Source: Sphingomonas sp. | GTDB taxonomy: Bacteria > Pseudomonadota > Alphaproteobacteria > Sphingomonadales > Sphingomonadaceae | Length of the DNA: 25,738 nucleotides | NCBI GenBank assembly: GCA_030824725.1 | Contig: JAPJRE010000010.1 | Span: forward strand, 1 to 25,738 | Direction of reading: 5' to 3' | Notes under the pieces: generated by a model | The model's input: the letters and a program-made list of their open reading frames with translations, nothing else | What the model was told of the DNA's origin: nothing | Database searches by the model: none | Translations under genes and position numbers: made by a program | Shown: piece after piece, positions 7,589 through 15,610 of the stretch | Layout: each line of letters begins with the position of its first letter | Numbering within the stretch: the stretch's first letter is position 1

Positions 7589-8745
7589 CAGCGGTTCCAG
7601 ATCGCGGCAAGGGCGCGGCCGATCGGCACCGGCGGCTTGCCTGAAAGCACGCGGACGCGGTCTCCCCAGGTCGATTGCGCGGCGTAGAAGCGCTGGATCA
7701 GTCCTGCATCCAGACGGTAGAATCGTTCCAGCACGCGATAGCGCTCCTCGGGTTCGGCCGCCTTGAACAGCATTGCGGCGAGCATGCGATAGAAGCCGCG
7801 CTTGCGCCAGAGCGCGCGCGAATAGCCATACAGCATTTGGTGCAGCGCCTCCCCCGAATAGTCGCGGGCCTCGGCAATCACTGCGGCGGTGCGGACCGCA
7901 TCGGGGAAGGAATAGCCGGTCATCGGGTGGAAGAGGCCCGCCTTCATGCCCGCCTTGGCGATGCCGCGGCCGCCCGCTGCCCAATAGGCGCTGTGATCGC
8001 CGCCCATCGCCACCGGCAGGCTGCCGACTTCCTCGCGCAGCACGCGGTCGACCTGCCAGCCCGCGGCATCGGCATAGGCTTCGATCCGGTCCCCGGTGGC
8101 GAGAATGTCGAGTGAGGGCGTGTCGCTGTAATAGGTATCCTCGACGAACATCCGCGTCGGGCTGAACGGCAGGCAATAGACGAAGCGATAGCCGTCGATC
8201 TGCGGCACCGTCGCGTCCATGATCAGCGGGCGCGGCACCGTGTTGAGCGCGGCCAGCGCGAGTTCGGCGCCATGGAACTTCTGCCAGCCGAGCTGGAGCG
8301 CGCTGGTATCGCCGACGCCGCGGCAATCGATGACGCCCTCCGCCTCGACCAGATCGCCGTCCGCGAGCGCGACGGCATTGGGCGTGATGTCCGCCGCCTC
8401 GCGGCCGAGCAGCAGGCCTTTCGGCCCCAGCGCGTCGCGCACCACGCGATCGAAATGCTCCGACTCAACCGAGTAGTAGCGGCCCGGCAGCGTGCGGCTA
8501 TGTGCTGGGAAGGCGACGTCATAGCCGTTCCAGCCATGGCTGATCAGCGGCGCGGCGAGCCAGCGATGCTCGGGCGCGATATCCTCGGCGAAGAACGACC
8601 AGAGGTGATTGCCGCCGATCCGTGCCGAGCCTTCGATCAGCCGGATGGTGCAATCGGGTTTCTTCTTCCGGATTGCCAGCGCGATAAGCCCGCCGGCAAG
8701 GCCGCCGCCGACAATGGCGACGTCACAACTGATGGTTGAAGGCAT
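7588..8745 (-). CDS. crtY: Lycopene beta-cyclase CrtY
   Basis: A 385-residue flavoprotein of the bacterial CrtY type that cyclises both ends of lycopene to give beta-carotene. Seen: the N-terminal dinucleotide motif VAIVGGGLAGGL (9-20), GGNHLWSFF (44-52), the cyclase block FVEDTYYSDTP and MTGYSFPDAVRTA in the C-terminal half. It is the first gene of the crtY-crtI-LOG-crtB series and shares one base with crtI. The upstream sequence has no strong Shine-Dalgarno, only a weak AGGCGA. A 13-bp imperfect hairpin lies 14 bases before the ATG. Confidence 0.94.
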   Translation of the reverse strand: MPSTISCDVAIVGGGLAGGLIALAIRKKKPDCTIRLIEGSARIGGNHLWSFFAEDIAPEHRWLAAPLISHGWNGYDVAFPAHSRTLPGRYYSVESEHFDRVVRDALGPKGLLLGREAADITPNAVALADGDLVEAEGVIDCRGVGDTSALQLGWQKFHGAELALAALNTVPRPLIMDATVPQIDGYRFVYCLPFSPTRMFVEDTYYSDTPSLDILATGDRIEAYADAAGWQVDRVLREEVGSLPVAMGGDHSAYWAAGGRGIAKAGMKAGLFHPMTGYSFPDAVRTAAVIAEARDYSGEALHQMLYGYSRALWRKRGFYRMLAAMLFKAAEPEERYRVLERFYRLDAGLIQRFYAAQSTWGDRVRVLSGKPPVPIGRALAAIWNR

Positions 8746-8758
8746 GGCTGTCGCCTAG

Positions 8759-8793
8759 CCCAAGGGCGGGGGTGTGGGAACCCCACCCTTGGG
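8759..8793. repeat. Imperfect hairpin in the crtY leader
   Basis: CCCAAGGGCGGGG (8759-8771) and CCCCACCCTTGGG (8781-8793) pair over 13 bp with one mismatch and a 9-base loop. It lies between the divergent crtY and PEP-CTERM genes, just upstream of the crtY start, so it would fall in the crtY leader RNA or its promoter. It could be a dispersed repeat or a regulatory structure; no run of T follows that would mark a terminator. Confidence 0.5.
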
Positions 8794-8943
8794 GACGGGG
8801 CGCGAAACGGTCGCTGGCCGGGGGCGCCCCGGCGCAGGGCCAAGCCATTCATTGTATTTTAACTATCGTCATACGGCTTGCACACTTGCCCCCTAGTGCC
8901 GGGCAACCGCGATTGCGGTTTGTGAAGTAGGGGAACCAAAGCA

Positions 8944-9735
8944 ATGCAGAAGAAGCTCTTTGGCGCGACATTCGTCGCCGCCACGCTGCTCGGCGCGCCC
9001 GTCGCGCAGGCCCAGGTTGCGCTGACGACCAAGACCTATACCCAGAATTTCGACACGCTGGCGACCAGCGGCACCGGCAAGGCACTGCCTGCCGGCTGGA
9101 GGCTCGACGAGCGCGGCAGCAGCACCGCCGGATCGGACGATGCCTATGCGACCAGCAATGCCAATACCGGCAGCGCCTATGCCTTCGGCACCGGCAGCGA
9201 GCGCGCGCTGGGCAGCGTCACGTCGGGCACCGCGACGCCGATCCTGTTCGGCGCCTTCTTCACCAACGCGCTGGGCGGTGCGATCGAATCGCTGACGCTG
9301 AACTATTTCGGCGAGCAGTGGCGTCTCGGCACCGCGAGTAGCGACCGCCTGAGCTTCGAATATTCGCTCAACGCCACCTCGCTGTCGAACGGCAGCTGGA
9401 CCGCGTTCGACGCTCTCGACTTCGCCAGCATCAAGAACGGCACGGGTTCGGGCAGCGCGAGCAGCGTGCTCGACGGCAACGCCGCGGGCAACCGCCAGTC
9501 GGTCAGCGCGACGATCGGCAACCTGCTGATCGCCGATGGTGGCGGCTTCGCGATCCGCTGGACCGATCGCGACGTCGGCGGGTCGGACCATGGCCTGGCG
9601 ATCGACGACCTCACGCTCACTGCCACGCTGGCGCCGAGTGCGGTGCCCGAGCCGGCCGCCTGGGCGCTGCTGATCGGCGGCTTCGGCTTTGCCGGCGCGG
9701 CGTTGCGCCGCCGCAAGACACCCGCGCACGCCTGA
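8944..9735 (+). CDS. Secreted PEPxxWA-CTERM sorting-domain protein
   Basis: A 263-residue exported protein with a signal peptide (about 1-23, ending APVAQAQ). A Ser/Thr/Gly/Ala-rich body of about 200 residues follows, with no cysteine and no recognised enzymatic motif. The C-terminal sorting signal comprises the motif VPEPAAWALL (from residue 234), a hydrophobic helix and the basic tail LRRRK. Such tails are recognised by exosortase-type enzymes and direct proteins to the cell surface or extracellular matrix; no exosortase gene lies in this window. Start ATG 8944 is preceded by AGGGGA (8929-8934). A 6-bp hairpin (AACCGC/GCGGTT, 8905-8920) lies in the leader. The body is beta-rich in appearance; function unknown. 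Confidence 0.88.
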   Translation: MQKKLFGATFVAATLLGAPVAQAQVALTTKTYTQNFDTLATSGTGKALPAGWRLDERGSSTAGSDDAYATSNANTGSAYAFGTGSERALGSVTSGTATPILFGAFFTNALGGAIESLTLNYFGEQWRLGTASSDRLSFEYSLNATSLSNGSWTAFDALDFASIKNGTGSGSASSVLDGNAAGNRQSVSATIGNLLIADGGGFAIRWTDRDVGGSDHGLAIDDLTLTATLAPSAVPEPAAWALLIGGFGFAGAALRRRKTPAHA

Positions 9736-9782
9736 ACCCCGGCAGGGGAGCGGGGGCCAAGCCTGCGCTCCCCTGCCGCCTC

Positions 9783-12251
9783 TCAGAAGCTGTACTTGGC
9801 GGAGACGGATACCGTCCGGCCATTGACCGAGCGGCCCCAGCCGATGCCGTTCGCCGGCACTTCGCTCTGGTTGAACTCGAAGAAGCCGCGCTGGTCGAAC
9901 AGGTTGCTGGCGTTGACCATGAGTTCGACGTGGCGGATGGGCCGGATCACCGCGAAGGCGTTGACGACGGTGAATCCCGGCATCCGCAACAGGTTGCTGT
10001 CCTGTGCGTAGCTGCCGGTGATGGTCACCACATTCGCCCCCAGCGTCGCCTGACGCAGCTCGATCTGCGGGGTCGCCTCCAGCGTCCAGGTCGGCTGGTG
10101 TCGCGGCTCCTTGCCGGTCAGCGCGGCGTCCAGCTTGTCCCGGGTGATCTTGGCCTTGGTGTAGGTCGCGCCGGCGGTAATGCTGAAGATGCCGCTGCGG
10201 TAGCCGCCCTCCATCTCCACGCCGGTGGCGCGGTAGCTGCGGATGGTCTGGTTGGCCGATCCGTTGAGGACATTGTGGTCGTCGGCCGTCGCGCGGAAGG
10301 CGGTGACGTTGAGCGTCGCGCCCGCCTTGCGGAACTTGAAGCCGCCTTCGAGCTGGCGAACCTCGTCATATTTGTCGGTCGGATCGGGCACGCCGCCAGT
10401 GGTGGCGCTCACCGCCGGCGTGAACAGGATCTTGTCGGCATTGGCGCGGGCACCGCGGCTGTAGCGTGCGAACACCGAGAAGGGCTCGGCGACGCGATAG
10501 TTGATGCCGCTCGAATAGCTCCAATAGCCGTAATTGTAGTTGACCGGTGCCGGGGCATCGAGCGGCAGGAAGGCGACGCGGGTCTCCGCCGGCGAGATCA
10601 CGCCGTCGCCATTGACGTCGAAGCGGACCACGCCGTTGCGATTGCCGCCGAGATCCGCCCCGAACAGCTGGCCGCGTACGCGCCCGCGGTCATAGCGGAC
10701 GCTGCCGCCGATCGAGATCTTGCCGACATGATAGTTGACGGAACCGTACGGCGCGAGAATGTCGTAGGAAACGTCGAAGATGCGGCGGAACTTGCTGCCG
10801 TTCCGGCTGAACGCATAATAGCCGCCCAGCGTCTGAGCGACGCCGGCCGCGTTGAAGATGTCGACCATCGCCGTTCGCCCGCCGCCGGCGACATCGGTGT
10901 TGATCGCGGTGTGGAGCCACTGGGTGTGAAGCTGCTGGTTGGCCTTGTAGAGGCCGCCCGTCACGGTCAGGTCGCCCCGGCCCAGTTTCCAGACGCGGGT
11001 CGCGCGGAAATCATTGGTGAAATTGTCGAGCGAGCGGGCGCGGGTCTGCGAGATGTAGGAGAACATCAGCAGGCCGTTGCCGTTGATCGGCGTGGTGGTG
11101 GAGATGAGCTGTCCGGCATTGGGCCCAGTCGCGTAGCGTGCGGTTGCCCCGGCGCCCCCCTGGGAGGCGGCGAGCGCCGCGACCGTGGTGATGCTGGAGG
11201 GGAAGGCGCGGTTGAAATCACCGCTGTTCTTCGAATAGCGCATGCGGTTCGAGAGCGTGAAGCCGCCGATATCGAACTGCGCCTCCAGCCCGATCGACTT
11301 GGAGGTCGGGTGCATGCCGTTGGAAACGGGGAATCGCTGCAGCTTGTTGTCGCCGTCCAACGTGACCACCGGCCCGATATAGGGCGACAGCGTCGAATCG
11401 CGGCGAATGTCAAAGCCGGGCACGTCTCCGATCACCGGGTTCTCGTTGGTACCGGTAATGCGGATCGCATAGGGCGCGAAGGTCGGCGAGCGGTCGTCGA
11501 GCCACTTGCCGTGCAGGCGCACATAGCCGTTGGCGAACTGCTTGGTCACGTTCAGGCGGATCTGCCCGCCCTTGAAGCCGGTGAAGCCGATGTCGCGCGG
11601 CCCTTCGCCCGAGCGATAATAGCCGCCGATATGGAAGCGCCAGCCGCCGCCCAGCGGGCTGCCATAGTCGAAGTCGAGGCGCTTCTCGCCATAGTCCACG
11701 CCGGTCGTCAGGCGGACGGCGCCGCCGGCGACTTCGCCCGTCTTCGAGATCAGGTTGATCACGCCACCGGGCGCATTGGACGAGAAGGTCGAGCCCGAGC
11801 CGCCGCGAATCGATTCGATCGCGGCGACGTTGAAGTCGGCGCGCATGTAGACGTCGGCGGCGATGTTGAAGAAGTCGCCGAATTCGAGCACCGGCAGCCC
11901 GTCTTCCTGGAACTGCATGTATTTGGAGCCGCCCGCCGCCAGCGGCAGGCCGCGCACCGTGTAGTTGGCGTTGCCCTCGCCGATGCCGCTCTCCACCCGC
12001 AGGCCGGGCATGGTGCGGAGCAGGTCGCCCAAGGGGCGCGGGCCCAACTTCTCGAATTCGGCGGCGCGATAGGCGCTGGTCGAGGTCGCGCTGTCGAGCC
12101 TGTCGCGGCCCTTGGCGACGCCGGTGGAGAAGACCTCCTTCTCGGGCGCCGGTGCGGTGGATGGCTTTGGCGTATCCTGGCCCGACTGGGCGAATGCCGG
12201 CTGGACAATGCAGCTCGAGCAAAAGGCGAGCAACCAATAACGAAGCTTCAC
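9783..12251 (-). CDS. TonB-dependent outer-membrane receptor
   Basis: An 822-residue receptor. It has a signal peptide (about 1-21, ending QPAFA), a short Pro-rich linker, a possible TonB box near EVFSTG (39-44), a plug domain (about 55-175, with LGDLLRTMPGLRVESGIG, NYTVRGLP and SNAPGGVINLISKTGE) and a long beta-barrel ending in the outer-membrane signature VSVSAKYSF. GTG at 12251 is chosen because GGAGAGG lies just upstream and a normal signal peptide begins there; an in-frame ATG at 12293 is the alternative. Residues 545-556 form a canonical EF-hand loop, which is unusual for a barrel loop. The substrate is unknown; no siderophore or sugar-utilisation gene is directly adjacent. Confidence 0.92.
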   Translation of the reverse strand: MKLRYWLLAFCSSCIVQPAFAQSGQDTPKPSTAPAPEKEVFSTGVAKGRDRLDSATSTSAYRAAEFEKLGPRPLGDLLRTMPGLRVESGIGEGNANYTVRGLPLAAGGSKYMQFQEDGLPVLEFGDFFNIAADVYMRADFNVAAIESIRGGSGSTFSSNAPGGVINLISKTGEVAGGAVRLTTGVDYGEKRLDFDYGSPLGGGWRFHIGGYYRSGEGPRDIGFTGFKGGQIRLNVTKQFANGYVRLHGKWLDDRSPTFAPYAIRITGTNENPVIGDVPGFDIRRDSTLSPYIGPVVTLDGDNKLQRFPVSNGMHPTSKSIGLEAQFDIGGFTLSNRMRYSKNSGDFNRAFPSSITTVAALAASQGGAGATARYATGPNAGQLISTTTPINGNGLLMFSYISQTRARSLDNFTNDFRATRVWKLGRGDLTVTGGLYKANQQLHTQWLHTAINTDVAGGGRTAMVDIFNAAGVAQTLGGYYAFSRNGSKFRRIFDVSYDILAPYGSVNYHVGKISIGGSVRYDRGRVRGQLFGADLGGNRNGVVRFDVNGDGVISPAETRVAFLPLDAPAPVNYNYGYWSYSSGINYRVAEPFSVFARYSRGARANADKILFTPAVSATTGGVPDPTDKYDEVRQLEGGFKFRKAGATLNVTAFRATADDHNVLNGSANQTIRSYRATGVEMEGGYRSGIFSITAGATYTKAKITRDKLDAALTGKEPRHQPTWTLEATPQIELRQATLGANVVTITGSYAQDSNLLRMPGFTVVNAFAVIRPIRHVELMVNASNLFDQRGFFEFNQSEVPANGIGWGRSVNGRTVSVSAKYSF

Positions 12252-12446
12252 GACGACCTCTCCGACCCATATCTGTTTTTCTGGGGCCGGCATGGTAGGG
12301 TGGCAGGTGTTAAGCTCTGTTACCGCGCTTCTTCGTAGAATTACGGCGGTTACATCCCGGCAACGATCGGTTGCGGGATCGGCCGGCCGGCAAGGCGGTT
12401 CGCGCCGCATTGCCGCCAGGCGCAGGAAGGCGTAGCAGCGGGAGAC
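12252..12446. promoter_or_regulatory. Divergent intergenic region, TonB receptor / desaturase
   Basis: These 195 bases separate two divergent genes and must hold at least one promoter. A small hairpin (GCAAC gatcg GTTGC, inside CCC...GGG) lies near 12357-12378, and the receptor ribosome-binding site GGAGAGG is just left of its GTG. No clear -35/-10 pair or Fur-box-like palindrome was recognised. Confidence 0.4.
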
Positions 12447-13244
12447 ATGGACATCGCCCTCGCCATCCTCGCCTCCGCGATCGCCATGACCGTGATCGTG
12501 GGGGTGCGCTACGTCGTCGCCTCGGCCGGGTTCGCGCTGGCCACCCGGCTGAAGCATCCGGGGCTCTATGCCGGGCTGGACCGGCAGATCCGCGTGGAGA
12601 TTGGCTGGAGCCTCGCCTCCGCCGCGATCTACGGCATTCCCGCCGGCATCGTCGCCTGGGGGTGGAAGGCGCAAGGGTGGACGCGCATCTATGCCGATGT
12701 CCATGCCTGGCCGCTCTGGTACCTGCCGGTATCGGTGTTCCTCTACCTGTTCCTGCACGACACCTGGTTCTACTGGACGCACCGGGCGATGCACGTGCCC
12801 GCGCTGTTCCGCCGCTATCACGCCGTCCACCATGCCAGCCGTCCGCCCACCGCCTGGGCGGCGATGAGCTTTCATTGGGGCGAGGCGCTGTCGGGTGCGA
12901 TCGTGATTCCGCTGCTGGTCTTCGCAATTCCCATTCACGTCGGCGCACTCGGCTTGGTCCTGACGATCATGACGGTTATGGGTGTGACCAATCATATGGG
13001 CTGGGAGATCTTCCCGGCATGGATGTGGCGGGGGCCGCTGGGCGGATGGCTGATCACGGCAAGCCATCACCAGCGGCATCATGAGCGGTATGGGTGCAAC
13101 TATGGGCTATATTTCCGGTTCTGGGACCGGCTGTGCGGGACCGACCAGGGGCTGGGGCGGTTCGATCCTGCGTCGCGGCGCCTGGGCACTCGTCGTGCTG
13201 CCGCTGCTGACCAGCGCCGCGCCGCTGGCGACGCTGGAGCTTGA
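12447..13244 (+). CDS. Sterol desaturase / fatty acid hydroxylase family protein
   Basis: A 265-residue integral membrane di-iron enzyme. Four hydrophobic stretches surround the histidine clusters: H104 and H112 (HDTWFYWTHRAMH), H125/H128/H129 (YHAVHH), H143, H183, and H207/H208/H211/H212 (SHHQRHH). These bind two irons and use O2 to hydroxylate or desaturate lipids. The family includes carotenoid hydroxylase CrtZ, but this protein is longer and has the ERG3-like spacing, so the substrate could be a carotenoid, sterol, hopanoid or fatty acyl chain. The catalytic domain ends near FWDRLCGTDQG (about 235); the last 30 residues are Arg/Ala-rich and overlap the next gene, and may not be conserved. 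Confidence 0.87.
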   Translation: MDIALAILASAIAMTVIVGVRYVVASAGFALATRLKHPGLYAGLDRQIRVEIGWSLASAAIYGIPAGIVAWGWKAQGWTRIYADVHAWPLWYLPVSVFLYLFLHDTWFYWTHRAMHVPALFRRYHAVHHASRPPTAWAAMSFHWGEALSGAIVIPLLVFAIPIHVGALGLVLTIMTVMGVTNHMGWEIFPAWMWRGPLGGWLITASHHQRHHERYGCNYGLYFRFWDRLCGTDQGLGRFDPASRRLGTRRAAAADQRRAAGDAGA

Positions 13245-13593
13245 TTTCACCAAGCTGCGCTCGACGCGCGGGCTGCTGCAAATCTGCATCGCGCCCGCCG
13301 CCAGCCAGTTTCCCGATTGCCGCGACGGGCATGGCGCGATCAAGCGGACGATTCCCGCCGCCGACGGCAAGCTGCGCCTCAGCGGCCTCGCCCCGGGCGA
13401 CTATGCGGTTGCGGTGATCCACGACGCGAACGGCAACGGCAAGCTCGACACCTTCATGGGCATCCCGCGCGAAGGCTTTGGCTTCTCGCGCAACCCGGTG
13501 ATCGGCTTCGGCCCGCCGCGTTTCTCCGCCGCGCAATTCCCGCTGGAAGGGGGCAGCGACCGGCAGGAGGTGAAGCTGCGCTACCTGCTCTAG
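13081..13593 (+). CDS. Secreted DUF2141 protein, start uncertain
   Basis: A DUF2141 domain protein. Seen after a hydrophobic export segment (LVVLPLLTSAAP): a conserved pattern including LQICIAP, two cysteines (CIAP and PDC), AVIHDANGNGKLDTFMGIP and the FGFSRNP segment. It is likely periplasmic or outer-membrane associated; function unknown. The start is unresolved. In-frame ATGs exist at 13081, 13090 and 13102, all giving an odd 30 to 37-residue lead before the export segment and all deep inside the desaturase gene. A CTG at 13168 preceded by GGGGCGG would give a normal signal peptide. Overlap with the desaturase reading frame is 77 to 164 bases depending on the start. Confidence 0.8.
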   Translation: MSGMGATMGYISGSGTGCAGPTRGWGGSILRRGAWALVVLPLLTSAAPLATLELDFTKLRSTRGLLQICIAPAASQFPDCRDGHGAIKRTIPAADGKLRLSGLAPGDYAVAVIHDANGNGKLDTFMGIPREGFGFSRNPVIGFGPPRFSAAQFPLEGGSDRQEVKLRYLL

Positions 13594-13656
13594 GAACTGC
13601 GTGCGCGTGCAGGCGTTTTCCGGGTCCGATCTTTCGATCCTGTTCCCGGAGTATCC

Positions 13657-14514
13657 ATGTCTCTTCTGCGCATCGCGGCGAGCGCCGCCCTTGTCTCGCT
13701 CCCGCTGGTCGCGGCGGTGCCCGCCCTCGCCCAGCAGGAGGCCCCGGATTCCCCCCCGGACCTGACTCGCGACACCGTCATGGTCGGCGTCGGCGCGGCG
13801 GTGGTGCCGAGCTATGACGGGTCCGACAAGAGCGTGATCACTGCCGCGCCGGCGATCCGCGGCCGCGTTTCGGGGATCAATTTCGCGCTGCTCGGCAGCC
13901 GCGCCTGGGCCGACCTGATCGCCGACAATAACGGGCCGGGCTGGGACTTCCAGGCCGGCCCGGTCGTCAACGTTAACCTCAACCGCACCTCGCGCATCGA
14001 CGACGTCCAGGTTGCCGCGCTCGGCAAGGTGAAGACCGCGATCGAGGCCGGCGGCTTCGTCGGCGTCGGCAAGCAGGGGCTGATCACCAGCGATTATGAC
14101 AAGCTAACGCTGGGCGTGTCCTACACCCACGATGTCGGCACCGTGCACAAGAGCTACCTGGTCTCGCCGTCGATCAACTACGGCACGCCGCTCAGCCGCA
14201 AGGCCTATGTGCTGCTGAACCTCTCGGCCAATTACATGGGCGATGGCTATGCCGGGACCTATTTCGGCGTGACACCCGGCGGTAGCGCCCGCAGCGGCCT
14301 GCCGGTGTACAATGCGCGCAAGGGCTGGAAGGACTGGACGCTGGGCGCGATGGGCAATGTCTCGCTTACCGGCGACCTGACGCACGGCCTGTCGGCGGTG
14401 GGCGGCGTCGGCTATCGGCGCATGCTCGACGATGCGGCCGATTCGCCCGTGGTGCGGATCGCCGGCTCGCGGAACCAGTGGTACGGCGCGGTGGGGCTCG
14501 CCTACACCTTCTGA
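13657..14514 (+). CDS. MipA/OmpV family outer-membrane protein
   Basis: A 285-residue protein with a clear signal peptide (about 1-25, ending VPALAQ). The body resembles the MipA/OmpV family: an early VGVGAAVVPSYDGSD segment, alternating amphipathic strands and a terminal aromatic residue (GAVGLAYTF) typical of outer-membrane beta-barrels. Members are described as scaffolds for murein-synthesising proteins or as osmo/kanamycin-responsive outer-membrane proteins; the role here is not established. Start ATG 13657 has GGAG about 8 bases upstream. The gene is separated from the DUF2141 gene by 63 bases and converges with an oxidoreductase gene. Confidence 0.9.
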   Translation: MSLLRIAASAALVSLPLVAAVPALAQQEAPDSPPDLTRDTVMVGVGAAVVPSYDGSDKSVITAAPAIRGRVSGINFALLGSRAWADLIADNNGPGWDFQAGPVVNVNLNRTSRIDDVQVAALGKVKTAIEAGGFVGVGKQGLITSDYDKLTLGVSYTHDVGTVHKSYLVSPSINYGTPLSRKAYVLLNLSANYMGDGYAGTYFGVTPGGSARSGLPVYNARKGWKDWTLGAMGNVSLTGDLTHGLSAVGGVGYRRMLDDAADSPVVRIAGSRNQWYGAVGLAYTF

Positions 14515-14529
14515 GCCGCGGCGGCCGGT

Positions 14530-14553
14530 CCGGTGGGCGGAGCGCGCCACCGG
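14530..14553. terminator. Possible bidirectional terminator hairpin
   Basis: CCGGTGG (14530-14536) pairs perfectly with CCACCGG (14547-14553), and GCG/CGC inside the loop may extend it. It lies in the 52-base gap between the convergent mipA-like gene and the oxidoreductase gene. No T-run follows on either side, so intrinsic termination is only a guess. Confidence 0.4.
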
Positions 14554-14566
14554 GGCCGGCGCGCGG

Positions 14567-15610
14567 TCAGAGCAGCGCCCGTGCCTGGTCAATCAGTTCC
14601 AGCGTGCGTACCGACCGATCCAGCGGCACCAGCTGGCTTTCCCGCAGGCCGGCGGCGACGCAGCGCTCCACTTCCACGATCTCGTCTTCCAGACCGTTGG
14701 TGAACCAGCGCGTGCCGGCGCCAAGGGCGGCATGCAACTGGCGCACGCGGCGGTTGGCCTTCACGCCGCCGAGCAGCCGCGCCTTCAGGCCGGGCATTCC
14801 CGTCGGGCGATGGAAGGCGGCGGCCGGGTCGCGGCGGCTGGTGGTGATGCTGCGGGGCGCGTTGACCGGCTCCGATGCGACGATCCGTCCATGGCTGCCC
14901 GAAAGCACCGCCATGTTGGCGCCGAGCCGATCGATCGCGGCGTCGAGCATCGCATGGGCTCCCTCGTCGTTGCGCAGCAGCAGGGCGGCATCCAGGTCGG
15001 TTCCGTCCGCAGCCTTGCGCCCCTGGGCCTGCACCAAGGTCAGCTCGCCCAGCGCGGCCTGGGCCAGCGCCAGCAGATAGACGCCGCGATCGAGCAGCGC
15101 GCCGCCGCCGGCCGCCGCTTCGAACAGCCGCGGCATGGTGGCCGGCGACTGCGCCACGGCGAAGCTCGCCTGGAACATCTCCAGTCGCCCGATGCGGCCG
15201 TCGGCAACATCGGCCAGCGCCGACGCCCAAGCCGGCGTGCACAGCGACCACAGCCCTTCCATCGCGAACACCCCTGCCGTGCGTGCGGCATCGGCGATGC
15301 GGCGTGCGTCGGCGGCGTTGGTGGCGATCGGCTTCTCGCACAGCAGGGACTTGCCCGCCGCGATCACCGCGAGGCAGTCGTCGACATGGGCATGGTTGGG
15401 CGTCGCGACATAGACGATGTCGACATCGTCCCGCGCCGCCAGCGCGGCGGTGCTGCCGGCGACGGCGCCGAACCCGAACGACCGGGCGAAGGCCGCGCCG
15501 GTCTCCTCGCGGCGCGAGGCCACCGCGCTGCGAACCGCGCCCGGCACGCGCGACAGGGCCAGCGCGAAATGCGCCGCGATGGCCCCGGTGCCGACGATGC
15601 CCCAGCGCAT
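14567..15610 (-). CDS. Gfo/Idh/MocA-family NAD(P)-dependent oxidoreductase
   Basis: A 347-residue oxidoreductase with an N-terminal Rossmann fold (GIVGTGAIAAHF, 4-15), VATPNHAH (68-75) and the catalytic-lysine motif CEKP (91-94). A C-terminal alpha/beta domain follows, with FAMEGLWSL and GGALLDRGVYLL. The pattern is closest to the dihydrodiol/xylose dehydrogenase branch, which oxidises sugars or cyclic diols with NAD(P). The substrate cannot be fixed from sequence. The ATG at 15610 overlaps the stop of the upstream second family member by one base (TGATG). The two-gene arrangement suggests successive steps on one sugar-like compound. Confidence 0.9.
   Translation of the reverse strand: MRWGIVGTGAIAAHFALALSRVPGAVRSAVASRREETGAAFARSFGFGAVAGSTAALAARDDVDIVYVATPNHAHVDDCLAVIAAGKSLLCEKPIATNAADARRIADAARTAGVFAMEGLWSLCTPAWASALADVADGRIGRLEMFQASFAVAQSPATMPRLFEAAAGGGALLDRGVYLLALAQAALGELTLVQAQGRKAADGTDLDAALLLRNDEGAHAMLDAAIDRLGANMAVLSGSHGRIVASEPVNAPRSITTSRRDPAAAFHRPTGMPGLKARLLGGVKANRRVRQLHAALGAGTRWFTNGLEDEIVEVERCVAAGLRESQLVPLDRSVRTLELIDQARALL

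Noticed and set aside
6185..7687. Plus-strand open frame of 500 codons opposite crtI
   Set aside because: It is a shadow of crtI; there is no recognisable protein family or ribosome-binding site.
8874..8890. Possible sigma-54 promoter before the PEP-CTERM gene (GG...GC pattern)
   Set aside because: The GG and GC are 13 rather than 12 bases apart, and the TGGCAC half is not matched.
12201..12251. Possible lipobox cysteine in the TonB receptor signal peptide (LLAFC, CSSC)
   Set aside because: Phe precedes the first Cys, and the residues before the second do not fit the lipobox; cleavage after AFA is more likely.
9930..12338. Plus-strand open frame of 802 codons opposite the TonB receptor
   Set aside because: Its composition is Arg/Ala/Gly/Val-rich without domain motifs; the receptor on the other strand is unambiguous.
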